A DNA stretch of 64,000 nt from Chrysomallon squamiferum (GCA_012295275.1 CM022678.1:19881556-19945555), one strand, 5' to 3'. Positions 12,701-23,745 are shown, counted from the stretch's first letter. Notes: generated by a model not told the origin, from the letters alone. Numbers and translations: made by a program.

Positions 12701-15700
12701 AAAGCTTCATAATTTATTTATTATTTTATCTTATTATTCATGTTGAGTATCTCATTTAGTTCAGTTGGTAGGAGGTTGGATTGTGAAGCTGAGGATTGTG
12801 GTTCAAATCCTGCTGGTGCATGTTAAATAGATGGCAACAATAATTTAAAAAAAAAAAAAAAAAAATTTCAACATTTAAAAAAAAAAAAACATATATATAT
12901 ATATATATATATATATACAAATAATAGTAAAAACAACAACAACAACAACAACAACAACAAAAAAATAATAATAACCATAACAATAATAACAGTAACAACA
13001 ATAATAGTAATAATAACAACTAATAATAAATAAAAGTAATAATAATAATAACCATAATAATAATAAATAATAACAACAGCAATGATAATAATAATAATAT
13101 AGTAATAATAGCAGTAATAACAACAACAACAATATAAATAATAATAAAAATGAGGTTGTAACATCAGTCATTGTTTATTTCAGTTTCTGGATGCTCAGCG
13201 TATTCACAACTTGACAAAGTATCTCCAGGCTTTACACAAAGCTCAGATGGCAACAGAGGAACACACAACGTTGTTACTCAACTGTTACACAAAACTCAAA
13301 GATGACTCAAAACTGGACGAGTTTATCATGGTAAGTAAGATTTTTACTATGTATTCCCCTTTATTTTACAAAACTCTAAGGTAAATCAAAAGTAGATTAA
13401 CTTTTCACTTTTGTAGCTTTTGTTTATATATATATATATATATATATTTTCCTTTTTTGTTATATAAAAACTTAAAGATGGCTCGAAACTAAATGAATTT
13501 ATTGTGAATATATGTTTTCTAAATAATTAGGGAATTATATTTGTTCCACAAAACTCAACTAGAATTTAAAATATGATGAAATTATCATAACTGATATACC
13601 AGTATATGGATATAGATATAGATATAAATATACATATAAATATAGATAGAACTGAGAGTTTACTATAATTACAAAACAGCTTATAAATATTGTTAAATAA
13701 AAAAAAATATTTCCTTTCTAACACTGTTTACACTCTTTAATCACATAATTACAACATACATACAAATCATTTTAATTTTCTTCTCATTGTTTGTGAGTTT
13801 TATATTAAAACTGTTGTTTATTTTTTTTTTGTTCTCAGACAAAAAGACAGAGAGGTAGACTTTGATGTTGAAACAGCAATCAAAATTACAAAACAGATTA
13901 TAAATATGTGTTAAAACAAAAAAACATAGTGGTATCTGAAGATACAGCTGGAGGACATAAAGGACTACCAGAGGGCACTCTTTAATCACATGAAGTTACA
14001 ACGGAAATACATAGAAAACGGGAAGGTTTTTGAGCTGAAGTTTGGCAGACAACAGAGTTACTGAAACGTCTGTGTACTGATTTTAAACCCATTGTTTTTA
14101 TATTTTTTATAATCAGTAAAAAAAAACTGTATAATTATTTTTGTTTGTTTTCAAACAAATGGATAGTAAGTTTTTTTTATATATTTTTTTAATAATTTTA
14201 TAATTACTAAAAATAAATAAAATTATTGGACAGAGTTACTGAAATGACGTGTACTGTTTTAAAACATATGGATTGTAAGTTCTGTGAAGTTTTTACATAT
14301 TTTGTTTAAATTTTACAGCTAATAGAAAAGTTAAAACTTGTAGACAAAATTATTAAAATAGTAAGTTATGCTAACATTTTTATAGATGTATTAATAAATT
14401 CATAGCAAAGTTAAAACTGTTTAGAGAGCACTAGTGAAATGAGTTTTTGTTGATTTTAATATGAATTATAAGTAATACCCAAATTTTACAATTAATAGAA
14501 AATTTTATATTTTTGAACTGATTTTAAACCAATAGAGAGTATGTAATGCCCAGTATTTCCATTTTTTATTTTTTCTGAGCATTCTGCAATTAATAAATTA
14601 ATAGAAATCTTAAAATGGTTGCACGAAACTGTTAAATATCTTTGTGTACTGATTTCAAACTGATTTTAAATACTACAGAAGCTCTAAAATATATATTTTT
14701 TTTTTTTTTGAGTTAAAGTAGATCTGCAATTAATAATTAACAGAAGAGCTGAAAATCTTTGAAAAATCTTTGAAAATAAACATTAAAAACTTAGAGAGTC
14801 AAATTCAGAGATTTTCTTTTCTAACTGAATATTTTACATTTTCTTAAGAGAAGAATTTTATTTGTTTTAGATCTATGATATTATTATTGCAACTGTGTCA
14901 CATTTTCAGTGTTTTCTTTACAAATCTAATACTTTGAGTTAATATTTGATATCAAACATTTCACGTATTGTCATGTTTTTATTTAAATATAATATCTTAT
15001 TTTTCAAATAGGTCCCTTAGTTGATCAGTCATCTTTAGATGGTAAGTAAAAAAAAATTTTTTTATTTAACAAATTTTTATTTTCCTTTTAATAAGAAACA
15101 GATTTAAAAAAAAAAAAATTCCAGTGACCTATAATATCATAAACTATTACATCATTTATTCAGAAGTAAAATATTAATAATTTTGAAAAATATCAAAGAA
15201 AAGAACCCAATACAGTTTGACATTCAAAAATCCAGCCATCGAAAATCCGGTTCCTTCAGATTTCTGTCATGGATTTTCAAATTTACCGTGTTGGCACGCC
15301 TCTGTTTTCTGGAGGTGCCATTTATGTTTTGATGGCACCATAACACCAGAATCAGCTGTTGGATTTTGCTTGCACCTGCTATCAGGCATTCCTGCTCATT
15401 CCTTCTCATCTTATCATTTATTTGCTGCTGTATACAGGTAGTAATTTTCTGTTAAATATATACAGCATATATATATAACCATAAAAAATCTAGCATTTTT
15501 GAAAAATCCAGACTCTTCAGTTCCGGAGATTGCCAGATTTTTTAATGTCAACCATCTGTTTATTGTATATTGTTAAAAAAATATAAAATTCCAAAATTAG
15601 AAATTCATTATAAGTAATACACAAGTCCACATGTTATTTTAATCTTTTTAAAAATAAATAGAAATCATATTTAATTAGTGTAATTATGTTGTCTTCATTT

Positions 15701-16418
15701 GATTTTTGAGTAACAGGAAGTGTTCAGAAAATAGAGAAGGCAAACGCAGAGGAATTTATTCACATCTTTGTGAACAATTCATCAAAGTTAACTGAATTTC
15801 TTGAACATATGGTTGAGGTAGGTTTAATCTAAAAAAGAAATTATATACATTTCATAATAATATAATTTTTGGGGATACTGGATACATAGGAATGAATTTT
15901 TGTTTAAATCAGTTTGCACTTTATTAATTATTCTTTTTATTATTATGATTATTATTATTATTACCACTGCTACTACTACTATTATTATTATTATTTCTGT
16001 TGCCAATAATTCTACTACTACAACTTCTACTACTTTTATTTCTACTGCTGCTACTTCTGCTTCAACTACTGTTGCTATTATTACTGCTATTAATACCACT
16101 ATTATTATTATTATTATTGTGATGGTTATTGTTATTATTATTATTATTATTATTGTTTTTATTTTTATTATTATTCAGGTGCAGCCTAACTCATCAAATC
16201 TAGTATACAACACTTTGTTAGAACTGTATCTTCATGATCTCACACACAAAGAAGAAATCGCAGTGAGTAGATTGATTAATATTATTATTATTATTACTGT
16301 TATTGTTATTAATATTATTGTCATCACTATCGTTAAATATCATAATCATCAGCATCATTATTATCATTATTGTCATCAACATTATTATTATTATTATTGA
16401 TTATTATTATTATTATTG

Positions 16419-16459
<41 letters not shown>

Positions 16460-16734
16460 AGCACAAAGTTGAACAGGAGAGGAAGACACTGGAATTGTTG
16501 AAAAGCCCTGATGTAAGATATTTCTGATGTTATACAAATAAAATACACATGTCACTTAATAACACAAATACCGATAACGTGATATTTTTAAATCTTTAAC
16601 ATCATCACGTGCAAAAATTAAATACCTTTGATTATATCCAAAATAAGAGAAATTGTATATGTTACTTTAAAATATAATATCTGGTATTAATATCCGTTAC
16701 AGATAAAAAATTTAGTATATAATCTATTACATCA

Positions 16735-16785
<51 letters not shown>

Positions 16786-16801
16786 AAGAGGGACACACAC
16801 A

Positions 16802-16836
<35 letters not shown>

Positions 16837-19128
16837 CTTTGGCAGTCTCAGTGCACTAAGTTATAACAGAATCTCTAGTATATTTTAAGGCATTTTCATC
16901 AATCGAGTAACAGTGCCAGGTTATTAAGATTTTTCAACATTGTTAAAATTCAATACCTGAACACACTTCTATGGTGAAAAGACTAAATATAAGGATATTG
17001 CGAAATATTGAATTAACGAAAATGTAAATTAATATCTCTGTTCTGAAGACGTTGAATATGTATAAAAATAACAAAGAGATATTTGATTAATGTAAATTAT
17101 GAATGAGTATCTGTCTGTTTCAGGCGCTGTATGATATTGACCACGCCCTCATTCTGTGTCAGATGAATAACTTCAAAGCTGGGATTCTCTATCTGTATGA
17201 AAAAGCTCATTTGTAAGTTTATTTAATTTATGTATTTGTAAGTTTATTTATTTATATTTATTTATATATTTATTTATTTATTTATTTATTTATTTACTTA
17301 TTTAATTATTTACTTATTTATTTACTTATATTTATTTATTTATTTTCTTATTTATTTATTTATTTATTTATTTACTAATTTGTTTATATTCATACTTTAT
17401 TTATTAATTATAATTTTGTTGATTTTCTTCTGCCGTTTTGTTAACTTGGTATTTTTTATCTCTTTCTTTCTTTCTTTTTTCTTTTTTTTTGAATTTTTAT
17501 TACTTATTTCTTTGTTCGTTTGAATTATTTCTAATCAATATACCTCATTTTTATCTTTGATATTACTTAATCTGTCCCTGTATATCTCATCTTCTAATCA
17601 GTTATTTAATCCAGCTACTGATTAATCTGTCCATTATTCTTTTCTACTTATCCTATATTAGTCTACATATTGTCTCGCATTTAAATAAATTTCTAATTAA
17701 AAATACTTTTTATCTGCTCATTCGTGAAAGCATTTAAATATTTAATTTTTTGATTAATTTATTTATTTACTTGTATTCATTCAGTCACTCATTCATTTGT
17801 TTTTTACTTACTCATTTATTTATTTACGTTTTCTTGTCGGTAATATTCAAATATTTGTTAATATTTAAATCTTTAATGTTTAATAAACATATTACCTGCT
17901 CTGTGTAATAAAATGTTTAATTATATTTTATTACCAGGTATCAGCAGATTCTCAGGTATCACATGGAGCATGACGAATTTATTCATGTCATTGAAGCATG
18001 CAAGAAATTTGGGTAAGCATCTTCCTTAATTTTCACCTTAATAAAACACCTTGTAGGGGAGATAACCAGATCTTACAGAGAAAGAAGATGTTGATGATAT
18101 TTGCATACTAGAAGTTTTATTCCATGTCATGTATTTTTAAAAGTTTGTGAACAAGAAGATTTGAGTTTCTAAGTTCAAATCTCATCATTGTTTATCAATA
18201 AATAATACATATGTATTTTGAAGTTATATAAAGTCTTGAAACTGTTTACGTAGAAATAAACTTTTTTTGTAAATTGAAAGAGTTTGCATTTATACAGCAT
18301 TAAAAATGTTTTGTTTTTTTATTAGATAACAAATTTCAAATCACCAAGTTCAACTCTTGTCATAGTACTAAAGTTTGTACAAAATTAACAAAGTATTTTT
18401 ATTTTAATTATCTGGAAAAAAAAGATTCAAGTATCTGGGTTCAAATCTTGTTTCTGTTTTGTTTTGTGAAACATTAAAACAAAGTGTTTCTGTAGTGGTT
18501 TTAGCCTATAAAATTCAAATGAAGTTAGATTTTTTTATTTTTAATTTTGGATTTTAATAACAAAATATATTTAAAAAAACTCATTTATTGTTTTTTATAG
18601 TTGTTTAGACATCAGTATTCTATTTTCACGAGTTCCTGTCTTGTCATAGTTGGTTCTTGGTTTTATAAAACATAATGAAATGTTTTTGTAATTGTTCAGG
18701 CAGCAGGACTCGAGTCTCTGGGTTCAAGCTTTGTCATACTTCGCCAGAAAAGAAGACAACTGTAAAGCTCAGCTCATGGAAGTTTTGTCTCGTATCCTTG
18801 TCACAGCTTTTTTTATTTATTTATTTATTTATTTATTTTGTTTATTCTGTTTATTTATTTACTTATTTATTTATCTATTTATTTATTTATCTATCTATTT
18901 ATTTATATATTTTTTTTTATATTTATTTATTTAATTATTTGTTTGTTTATCTGTTTGTTTGATTGTTTGTTTCTTAATTAATATATTTCCTTTTTTATTT
19001 GTTTATTCATTTCTTTATTTTATTTGGTTGTTTTTTTTTCTTTTTTATTTCTTTCTTTCTTTCTTTCTTTAGTTATTTATTTATTGTATTAATTAATTAT
19101 TTTTTAAATATATTATTCTGTAGAACAA

Positions 19129-19215
<87 letters not shown>

Positions 19216-20650
19216 AATATATATGTTTATAATTGTTGTAATATTATTTTTTCAGATTTTACAAATATAACAAAATTTAAAAGTTTTTCCTTAATTTGTG
19301 CCAGACATTGATAAGAAGAACCTGTTACCTCCACTGTTAGTAATACAGACACTAGCCCACAATTCAACAGCTACTCTCTCTGTTGTCAAGGTAACAGTCT
19401 CGTAGATCTTTAATTATTAATTTTATATTTACTTTTGATAATTTAATTTTCAAATTATTGATAATCTAATTTTAATTTTAATGAAATAAAATAATATTCC
19501 ATCATTTTTAAATTTGGACATAATTTCTGTATGAAATTATTTATTACATACTTTTCTTAATTCATAATATAGGATTATATAATTTATAGAGTTGCAGGAT
19601 TACAGAATTTAACATATAACAGGATTTACATAACTAATAATACTGTAGGATTATACAAAACATAATATTACAGGAATACTTAAATTATAATATGGCAGGA
19701 TTACGTAATTGATTTATAATATTAAGGATTCTATAAATAACTCATAATATTGCAGGATTGCATAATTAAATTATAATACTGCAGTATATTATAACTGCAG
19801 ATAATATTACAGATATTACAGATCATATAAATAACTTTTAACATTACATTGCAAAATTAATTTGGAAAATGCCAGCAATACACAGTTTATTTATAATATT
19901 AACAATTGAAAATCTCCAGGATTACATAATTCGTCGACTGCAGTTAGAAAATGATCAGATAGCCGAAGACGAGCGACTCATCAAGCAATACAGAGAGGAC
20001 ACTGACAAGAAACGAGCTCAAATCGAAGAACTCAAAACTTCGTGAGTCATTAAACATTAATCATTTTGCAAAGTAATGAGTAAACAAGCTCAAATTGAAT
20101 GTCTCAGAACTTTATGAGTCATTAAGCATTAATTTGAAACACATCTCAGTAAATCTCTACATTATCAAACCATCACATACTGTTTACAAAGAACTAACCA
20201 CAAAATAAATATCACAAAACAGTTTTCAGTAGAACCCAGAATTTCGTGGTTGTTAATTTTATAGCTGTCACAATAAACTTTTCTCTCAAGTAGTATCACA
20301 CTAACTGAACTAATTTTGTTTAGTCTGTAATATATTTTTCTTACATTTTTTTAATTCAGAAATTTTTTAGGTTTTTTTTGTTGTTGTTTTTTTCAGTGCT
20401 AAGATATTCCAGGCATCGAAGTGCAACATCTGTAACCACACGTTGGAACTTCCATCTGTGCACTTCTTGTGTGAACCACATTCCTACCACCAGCAGTGAG
20501 TCTGTTGTTTCCTTTCTAGTTTTTATTTGTAGTGTACAGATTATCAAAGACAATCATTCTGACGATTAAAGTCAGAAAGTAACATTTACTAAAAAAATTA
20601 CATTGTGAATCTGTACTTTGATTATGTATTTTATAAATGTGTATATATTT

Positions 20651-20694
<44 letters not shown>

Positions 20695-23210
20695 ATGTAT
20701 GTGTGTATTAGTTAACATATTTTAAATAGTTTTCTAGACATCTTAATAAGGTAATCAGATGTGTAGCATAATTTGTCTCCTTTGATAATTCCATGTACCA
20801 TTCCCACCCTAGTCCCAAGTCTGCTTTATTAACATCTACCATAGGTCATTGTATATAATTTCCTGTTTGTAGGAAGGTCACATAAAAGTCACTTGTTGAG
20901 CTGTTTTTGAGGCACCATGCATTTCCAATTTCATTAGCTGTTTTGTTCATCACAAGATGAATAAGGAATTATAAAAAAAAAAAGATATATGTTAAATATT
21001 TGTTTACTAATTAATATGACTTTCTTTTATATAGATGGGTTTGTGAAATGCTGGCATTAAACCTTTCCTTTCAGTCAGTAGATTATATCCATTCAAAATA
21101 TTTTGTTATCATTAGCTTTCGGAAAGTGGAGTTATCTTCTCATTATGCTTTCAAGAAGTGGACAAACCCTCAGACTATAAAACCGCTGCCATCTGTTGGA
21201 CAGCAGTGAAACTAAGAGTCCTTCTTTATTAATTACACAGTAAAGGGTTAACATGCTTGTTTGAAGACAGGATGGTGAAAGTGTTTTATATATGTGTGTT
21301 TTGTTGTTTGAGCTGTTTTTAATTACACAGTAAAGTGTTAACACACTTGTCTGAAAACAGGATGGTGAAAGTGATTTATACGTGTGTGTTTTGTTATTCA
21401 GCTGTTTTTAATTACACAGTAAAGGGTTAACATGATGGTGAAAGTGTTTTATACATGTGTGTTTTGTTGTTTCAGCTGTTTTTAATTATACAGTATAGAG
21501 TTAACATGATGGTGAAAGTGTTTTATATGTGTGTGTTTTGTTGTTTCAGCTGTTTTGAAAGTTATGCTGAGAATGACATGGAGTGTCCAGTGTGTGCAGC
21601 AGAAAACAGGTAACTGATGTTAGTCTCACAGGTAGTGTGTTCAAACCTCACTGGGTACAGAAGCAGCAACATGCTCTCTTCATACACATTCTCTCTCTCT
21701 CTCTTTCTCACGTGTAAATATGCAAGTGAAGATACGTAATTATTATTGATGTTTTCAAAGCACACACACATACACACACATTCATATGACCAGTACATTA
21801 ATAGCTTTGATCTTTTCAGATTAACTGATTGATGTAGAAATACTTACATTTATCAGTTTTTAATGACTGATAAAATGCTAAAATGTTTAAGAATGTTCAT
21901 CCATTCATAAATATTAAAAATTTCCCTGTTTTAAGTAACAGATTTTAAGTTACTTTAACTACATCACAGTTTCAGAAATACTCCTTCATTTGTACATGTC
22001 ATAAAATATCTCCACTTATTTCTGTTCTGGAATTTTTCCAAAAACTCTCAACACACAGAATTTGCTTGTTACAGAAATTACAAAATTACAAGATTTAAAT
22101 CGAGTGTTGTTTCTAATTGTCAAAATTATTCTTAATAAATGTGATTATTCATCTGCAGTTTAACAATTTACGGATGAAGTAAAAAAAAAATTTGTATCAT
22201 ATTTAATCAGTTTTTAATGTTATTTTTAGAAAAATTATGGATATTATTCGAGCCCAGGAACAAACTAAAGATATTCATGAATATTTTCACAATCAGGTAA
22301 AGATTTATCTTTTTTTCATTGTTTTTTTAACCTACCTTTTTATTTACTTCTATTTTATAATATTTATTTTCAGTCTTTTATGATAATATATATATATATA
22401 TATATATTATATATTCTTATTTTGTATTTCATTTAACACTATTAACAGTTTCATTTTAATATTCTTTCAAGTTTAATTTAAGTAACAATATGAAATTTGT
22501 GTTTTTAAATCATATTTTATCATTCTTTTTTAATCTATTTTTTCATGTAGGGTTTATTTATGTTAAGAGTAATGTCGTACAAATATTTGTTTGCAGTTGG
22601 AGAGATCACAAGATGGATTTTCAGTTGTAGCAGACTATTTTGGTAGAGGTGTTTTCAACAAGGTAAATTTACTTACTTTTTAATTTTAACAACTGTAAAA
22701 GTCTGACAAGATACCAGTCACTATAATTTAAACAATCCTTCTTTTTTTTTCACAATTAATCCTTTTTGAGGATATTTCAGAAAGAAAAATTGATTTTGTT
22801 TTTATAGTTTTATTTATATATATATACTGTAAGAGAAAGCAGGCCCACCATCCCTTACAGCTTACAATGAGTTTGCCTGCCATTCGTCGGAAACTGCAGC
22901 AACATCTGACACCAGTTTATTTAGTGAACTTCATTTTGTATAATAAATTAATCAGAAACTTTGATTTGTTTATCTAATTGTAAATAAAATAAACTTGTTA
23001 ATAGTTAATGCATTTGATGCAGTTATTCCCGATTCCCCCCCCATCCCTTTCACAAATGCTGGGGTGACCACTGTGTGTGTGTTTATGTATGTATGTGTGT
23101 GTGTGTGTTTGTATGTATGTATGTATGTGTATGTGTGTGTATGTATAGTGTGTATATGTGTGTATGTGTATGAATGTATATATATATATATGTGTGTGTA
23201 TATATATGTA

Positions 23211-23241
<31 letters not shown>

Positions 23242-23745
23242 ATGTATGTATGTTTGTGTATGTATGTATGTATGTATGTATATGTGTGTGTGTTATGTAT
23301 TTGTGCATGCATATATGTATGTATGTATGTATGTATATATATGTATTCATGTGTGTGTGTATGTATGTATGTATGTTTATATGTGGGTGTATGTTTATGT
23401 ATGTATGTATGTATGTGTATGTATGTGTGTATGTGTGTGTGTATGTATGTTTTTATGTATGTATGTATATATCTGTATGTGTATGTGTGTGGGTGGGTGG
23501 GTGTAATTTCTTCTTTTCTTTTTTAAACTTTAAATAGTTTCTTGTAATCATTACACCTTCTTTATTATTTTTTTAGTTTTTATTTTCTTATCTTCTATAG
23601 ATACTTTATTATTTTTTAGTTTTTATTTTCTTATCTTCTATAGATACTTTATTATTGTTATTGTTTTTTACAGGTGACACTAATAACAGACTCACCCACA
23701 CATCAGAGACAGTTACCCAGTGGAGCTGGTTCTAGAATGGCATAA
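4485..23745 (+). CDS. VPS11: VPS11, HOPS/CORVET tethering complex core subunit
   Basis: Recognised from protein similarity to animal VPS11. It scaffolds class C Vps tethering complexes at late endosomes and lysosomes. Exons: 4485-4499 (MAFLQ), 5858-5932, 6444-6617, 7285-7335, 7617-7682, 8262-8359, 8922-9063, 9395-9484, 9764-9900, 11776-11855, 12389-12542, 13184-13330, 15012-15041, 15717-15817, 16179-16262, 16462-16512, 17124-17212, 17938-18012, 18700-18791, 19305-19390, 19920-20041, 20397-20495, 21550-21609, 22230-22296, 22597-22662, 23674-23745 (stop). A damaged exon lies at about 13839-14091. Order: beta-propeller (FFDKE, THLYQ, HENLNFMAVGF, HWFRGYL), clathrin-like solenoid (QEKDTQTKLEMLFKKN, YGDHLYSKG), coiled coil, then RING-H2. 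Phases agree at every clean junction except across 9900/11776 and 13330/15012, where sequence is missing. The clean exons encode about 774 residues; the family has about 940. The intron at 18792-19304 is U12-type. Confidence 0.95.
6618..7000 (+). repeat. Decayed tandem copies of a VPS11 5' splice site
   Basis: The donor region GTAAGTCGGTTTGTTGAG, followed by a T-rich block and CAATAAACTTATGAATATT, recurs imperfectly at about 6874 (GTAAGTTGGTCTGTT...CAACAAACTTATGAATATT). It recurs again at about 6947 (AAGTCGGTTTGTTTCATTTT). Confidence 0.65.
9667..9763. repeat. (ATT)n running into a VPS11 acceptor
   Basis: ATT repeats continue directly to the TATAG acceptor at 9763, so the repeat itself serves as the pyrimidine tract. 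Confidence 0.9.
9764..9900 (+). other. VPS11: VPS11 propeller exon ending in phase 2 with no in-phase partner
   Basis: The exon reads AVYFYQPDGRGPCLAFEGDK and onward and ends at a good donor, GTACGT. It leaves two bases of a codon, whereas the next clean exon (11776) starts at a codon boundary. A direct join therefore shifts frame and meets a stop. An intervening exon whose length is 1 modulo 3 is required. In other animals this stretch encodes the IYDL..NKF and EWG.LYVL blades. Confidence 0.85.
9901..10296 (+). repeat. 45-bp minisatellite starting at a VPS11 donor
   Basis: About 8.8 copies of a 45-bp unit begin exactly at the GTACGT donor of the 9764-9900 exon (unit starts 9901, 9946, 9991, 10036, 10081, 10126, 10171, 10216 and 10261). 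Each starts GTACGTTT or GTATGTTT and contains CTAATCATCAACGTAATTAA. Every unit therefore repeats a donor-like motif. Confidence 0.95.
10937..11082 (+). pseudogene. VPS11: Frame-broken remnant of the missing VPS11 propeller exon
   Basis: At 11044-11058 the sequence reads E-W-G-L-L. After one extra base it reads V-L-A-G-D at 11063-11077, matching the conserved EWG-S-LYVL-x-GDG blade of VPS11. Just upstream, 11021-11035 resembles the preceding E-V-I-D residues. Stops and frame changes interrupt it and no donor follows. It may be a decayed exon duplicate or a low-quality assembly patch; no intact copy is visible between 9901 and 11775. Confidence 0.6.
12745..12900 (+). mobile_element. tRNA-derived SINE-like element
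   Basis: An A-box-like TTAGTTCAGTTGG (12756-12768) and a B-box GGTTCAAATCC (12800-12810) lie at tRNA spacing, followed by an A-rich tail from about 12846. The T-stem does not pair, so this is not a functional tRNA gene. Confidence 0.6.
13331..13600 (+). repeat. Decayed copies of the end of VPS11 exon 13184-13330
   Basis: The exon end (CACAAAACTCAAAGATGACT ... GACGAGTTTATCATG) has weakened echoes in the following intron at about 13367, at 13458-13512 (AAACTTAAAGATGGCTCG then AATGAATTTATTGTG) and at about 13545 (CACAAAACTCAACTAG). None keeps an open frame. Confidence 0.6.
13640..14660 (+). repeat. Decayed tandem copies around the broken VPS11 exon
   Basis: Segment 13655-13770 repeats parts of the damaged exon (ATTACAAAACAGCTTATAAA and CTCTTTAATCACATAATTAC). 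Downstream, the exon end (CAGAGTTACTGAAACGTCTG) recurs at 14232 and, more weakly, near 14342, 14426, 14510 and 14620, each followed by AT-rich intron-like sequence. The copies lose similarity with distance. Confidence 0.6.
13839..14091 (+). pseudogene. VPS11: Frame-broken VPS11 solenoid exon
   Basis: Three blocks in VPS11 order are clear: EVDFDVETAIK (13852-13884), WYLKIQLEDIKDYQRAL (13930-13980) and QTTELLKRLCTDFKP (14046-14090). The first is out of phase with its acceptor by one A in an A5 run. Two stop codons and about 20 missing bases separate the first two blocks. The third is in another frame and has no clean donor. The exons on either side (13184-13330 and 15012-15041) are intact. It is either a decayed or scrambled copy, or a badly polished assembly patch over the real exon. 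Confidence 0.75.
15213..15558. mobile_element. MITE with pogo-like terminal inverted repeats
   Basis: The left end CAGTTTGACATTCAAAAATC and the inverted right end (CAGATGGTTGACATTAAAAA) match over much of about 45 bp, including ATCCGG-type blocks. The element is about 346 bp, lies in a VPS11 intron and encodes no transposase. A TA precedes the left end; the right side is TT, so a TA target duplication is not clean. Confidence 0.6.
16736..16836. repeat. Compound TA/CA/GA/CA microsatellite
   Basis: Consecutive TA, CA, GA and CA runs in a VPS11 intron. Confidence 0.95.
17220..17402. repeat. (TTTA)n tract
   Basis: Imperfect TTTA repeats directly after a VPS11 donor. Confidence 0.9.
18130..18520 (+). 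repeat. Echoes of the start of VPS11 exon 18700-18791
   Basis: The exon segment GACTCGAGTCTCTGGGTTCA recurs as GATTCAAGTATCTGGGTTCA at about 18424, with weaker forms at about 18158 and 18340, all upstream of the real acceptor. The motif also resembles a tRNA B box, so a SINE origin is possible for the weaker copies. Confidence 0.45.
18792..19304 (+). other. VPS11: U12-type (minor spliceosome) GT-AG intron in VPS11
   Basis: The donor is GTATCCTT, the exact U12 5' splice-site consensus. A TTCCTTAAT branch-site match lies at 19287-19295, about 10 nt before the CCAG acceptor, the usual short spacing. Splicing gives LSHIDKKNLLPPL in frame, matching VPS11. The interior holds TTTA repeats and an 80-base (CT)n run. 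Confidence 0.88.
19132..19214. repeat. (CT)n of about 80 bases
   Basis: A pure CT run inside the VPS11 U12 intron, about 70 bases before the branch site. Confidence 0.97.
19555..19925 (+). repeat. Series of decoy acceptors copying AG|GATTACATAATT
   Basis: The exon at 19920 opens with CCAG|GATTACATAATTCG. Upstream, variants of this motif (TAGGATTATATAATT, CAGGATTACAGAATT, CAGGATTTACATAAC, CAGGATTACGTAATT, CAGGATTGCATAATT) recur about seven times over 350 bp. Most keep the AG. Confidence 0.7.
20022..20140 (+). repeat. Tandem copy of a VPS11 exon end
   Basis: The exon end and donor (AAACGAGCTCAAATCGAAGA ... GTGAGTCATTAAACATTAAT) recur about 62 bp later as AAACAAGCTCAAATTGAATG ... ATGAGTCATTAAGCATTAAT. 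The copy has lost its donor GT. Confidence 0.85.
20838..20915 (+). mobile_element. Mollusc-type dispersed repeat, decayed copy
   Basis: The core TCCTGTTTGTAGGAAGGTCA then CATAAAAGTCACTTGTTG resembles a dispersed repeat I recall from gastropod and bivalve DNA. It also matches the copy at 25171. Confidence 0.45.
21225..21550 (+). repeat. Tandem repeat carrying decoy acceptors before the VPS11 RING exon
   Basis: Units of about 66-90 bp (AATTACACAGTAAAGGGTTA ... GATGGTGAAAGTG ... GTGTGTTTTGTTGTTTCAG) start near 21231, 21321, 21410 and 21484. Two copies of TTCAG|CTGTTTTTAATT (about 21397 and 21471) mimic the real acceptor TTTCAG|CTGTTTTGAAAG at 21550. A third has lost the AG context (TTGAGCTG). 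Confidence 0.9.
21615..21680 (+). mobile_element. Possible SINE fragment with B-box-like motif
   Basis: TGTTCAAACCTCACTGGGTA resembles a tRNA B box with its 3' flank. It lies in a VPS11 intron just after the RING exon. No clear A box is seen. Confidence 0.25.
23074..23505. repeat. GT/GTAT compound microsatellite
   Basis: Over 400 bases of GT and GTAT variants in the last VPS11 intron. The open frames here are repeat artefacts. Confidence 0.97.
23550..23673 (+). repeat. Short tandem duplication before the last VPS11 exon
   Basis: A segment of about 40 bp (TTTTTAGTTTTTATTTTCTT ... CTATAGATACTTTATTAT) occurs twice directly upstream of the final acceptor at 23674. Confidence 0.85.

Noticed and set aside
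12745-12820. A tRNA gene
   Set aside because: A and B boxes are present, but T-stem and acceptor pairing fail and an A-rich tail follows, fitting a SINE.
23074-23505. Long open frames on both strands
   Set aside because: They are translations of a GT/GTAT repeat within the last VPS11 intron.
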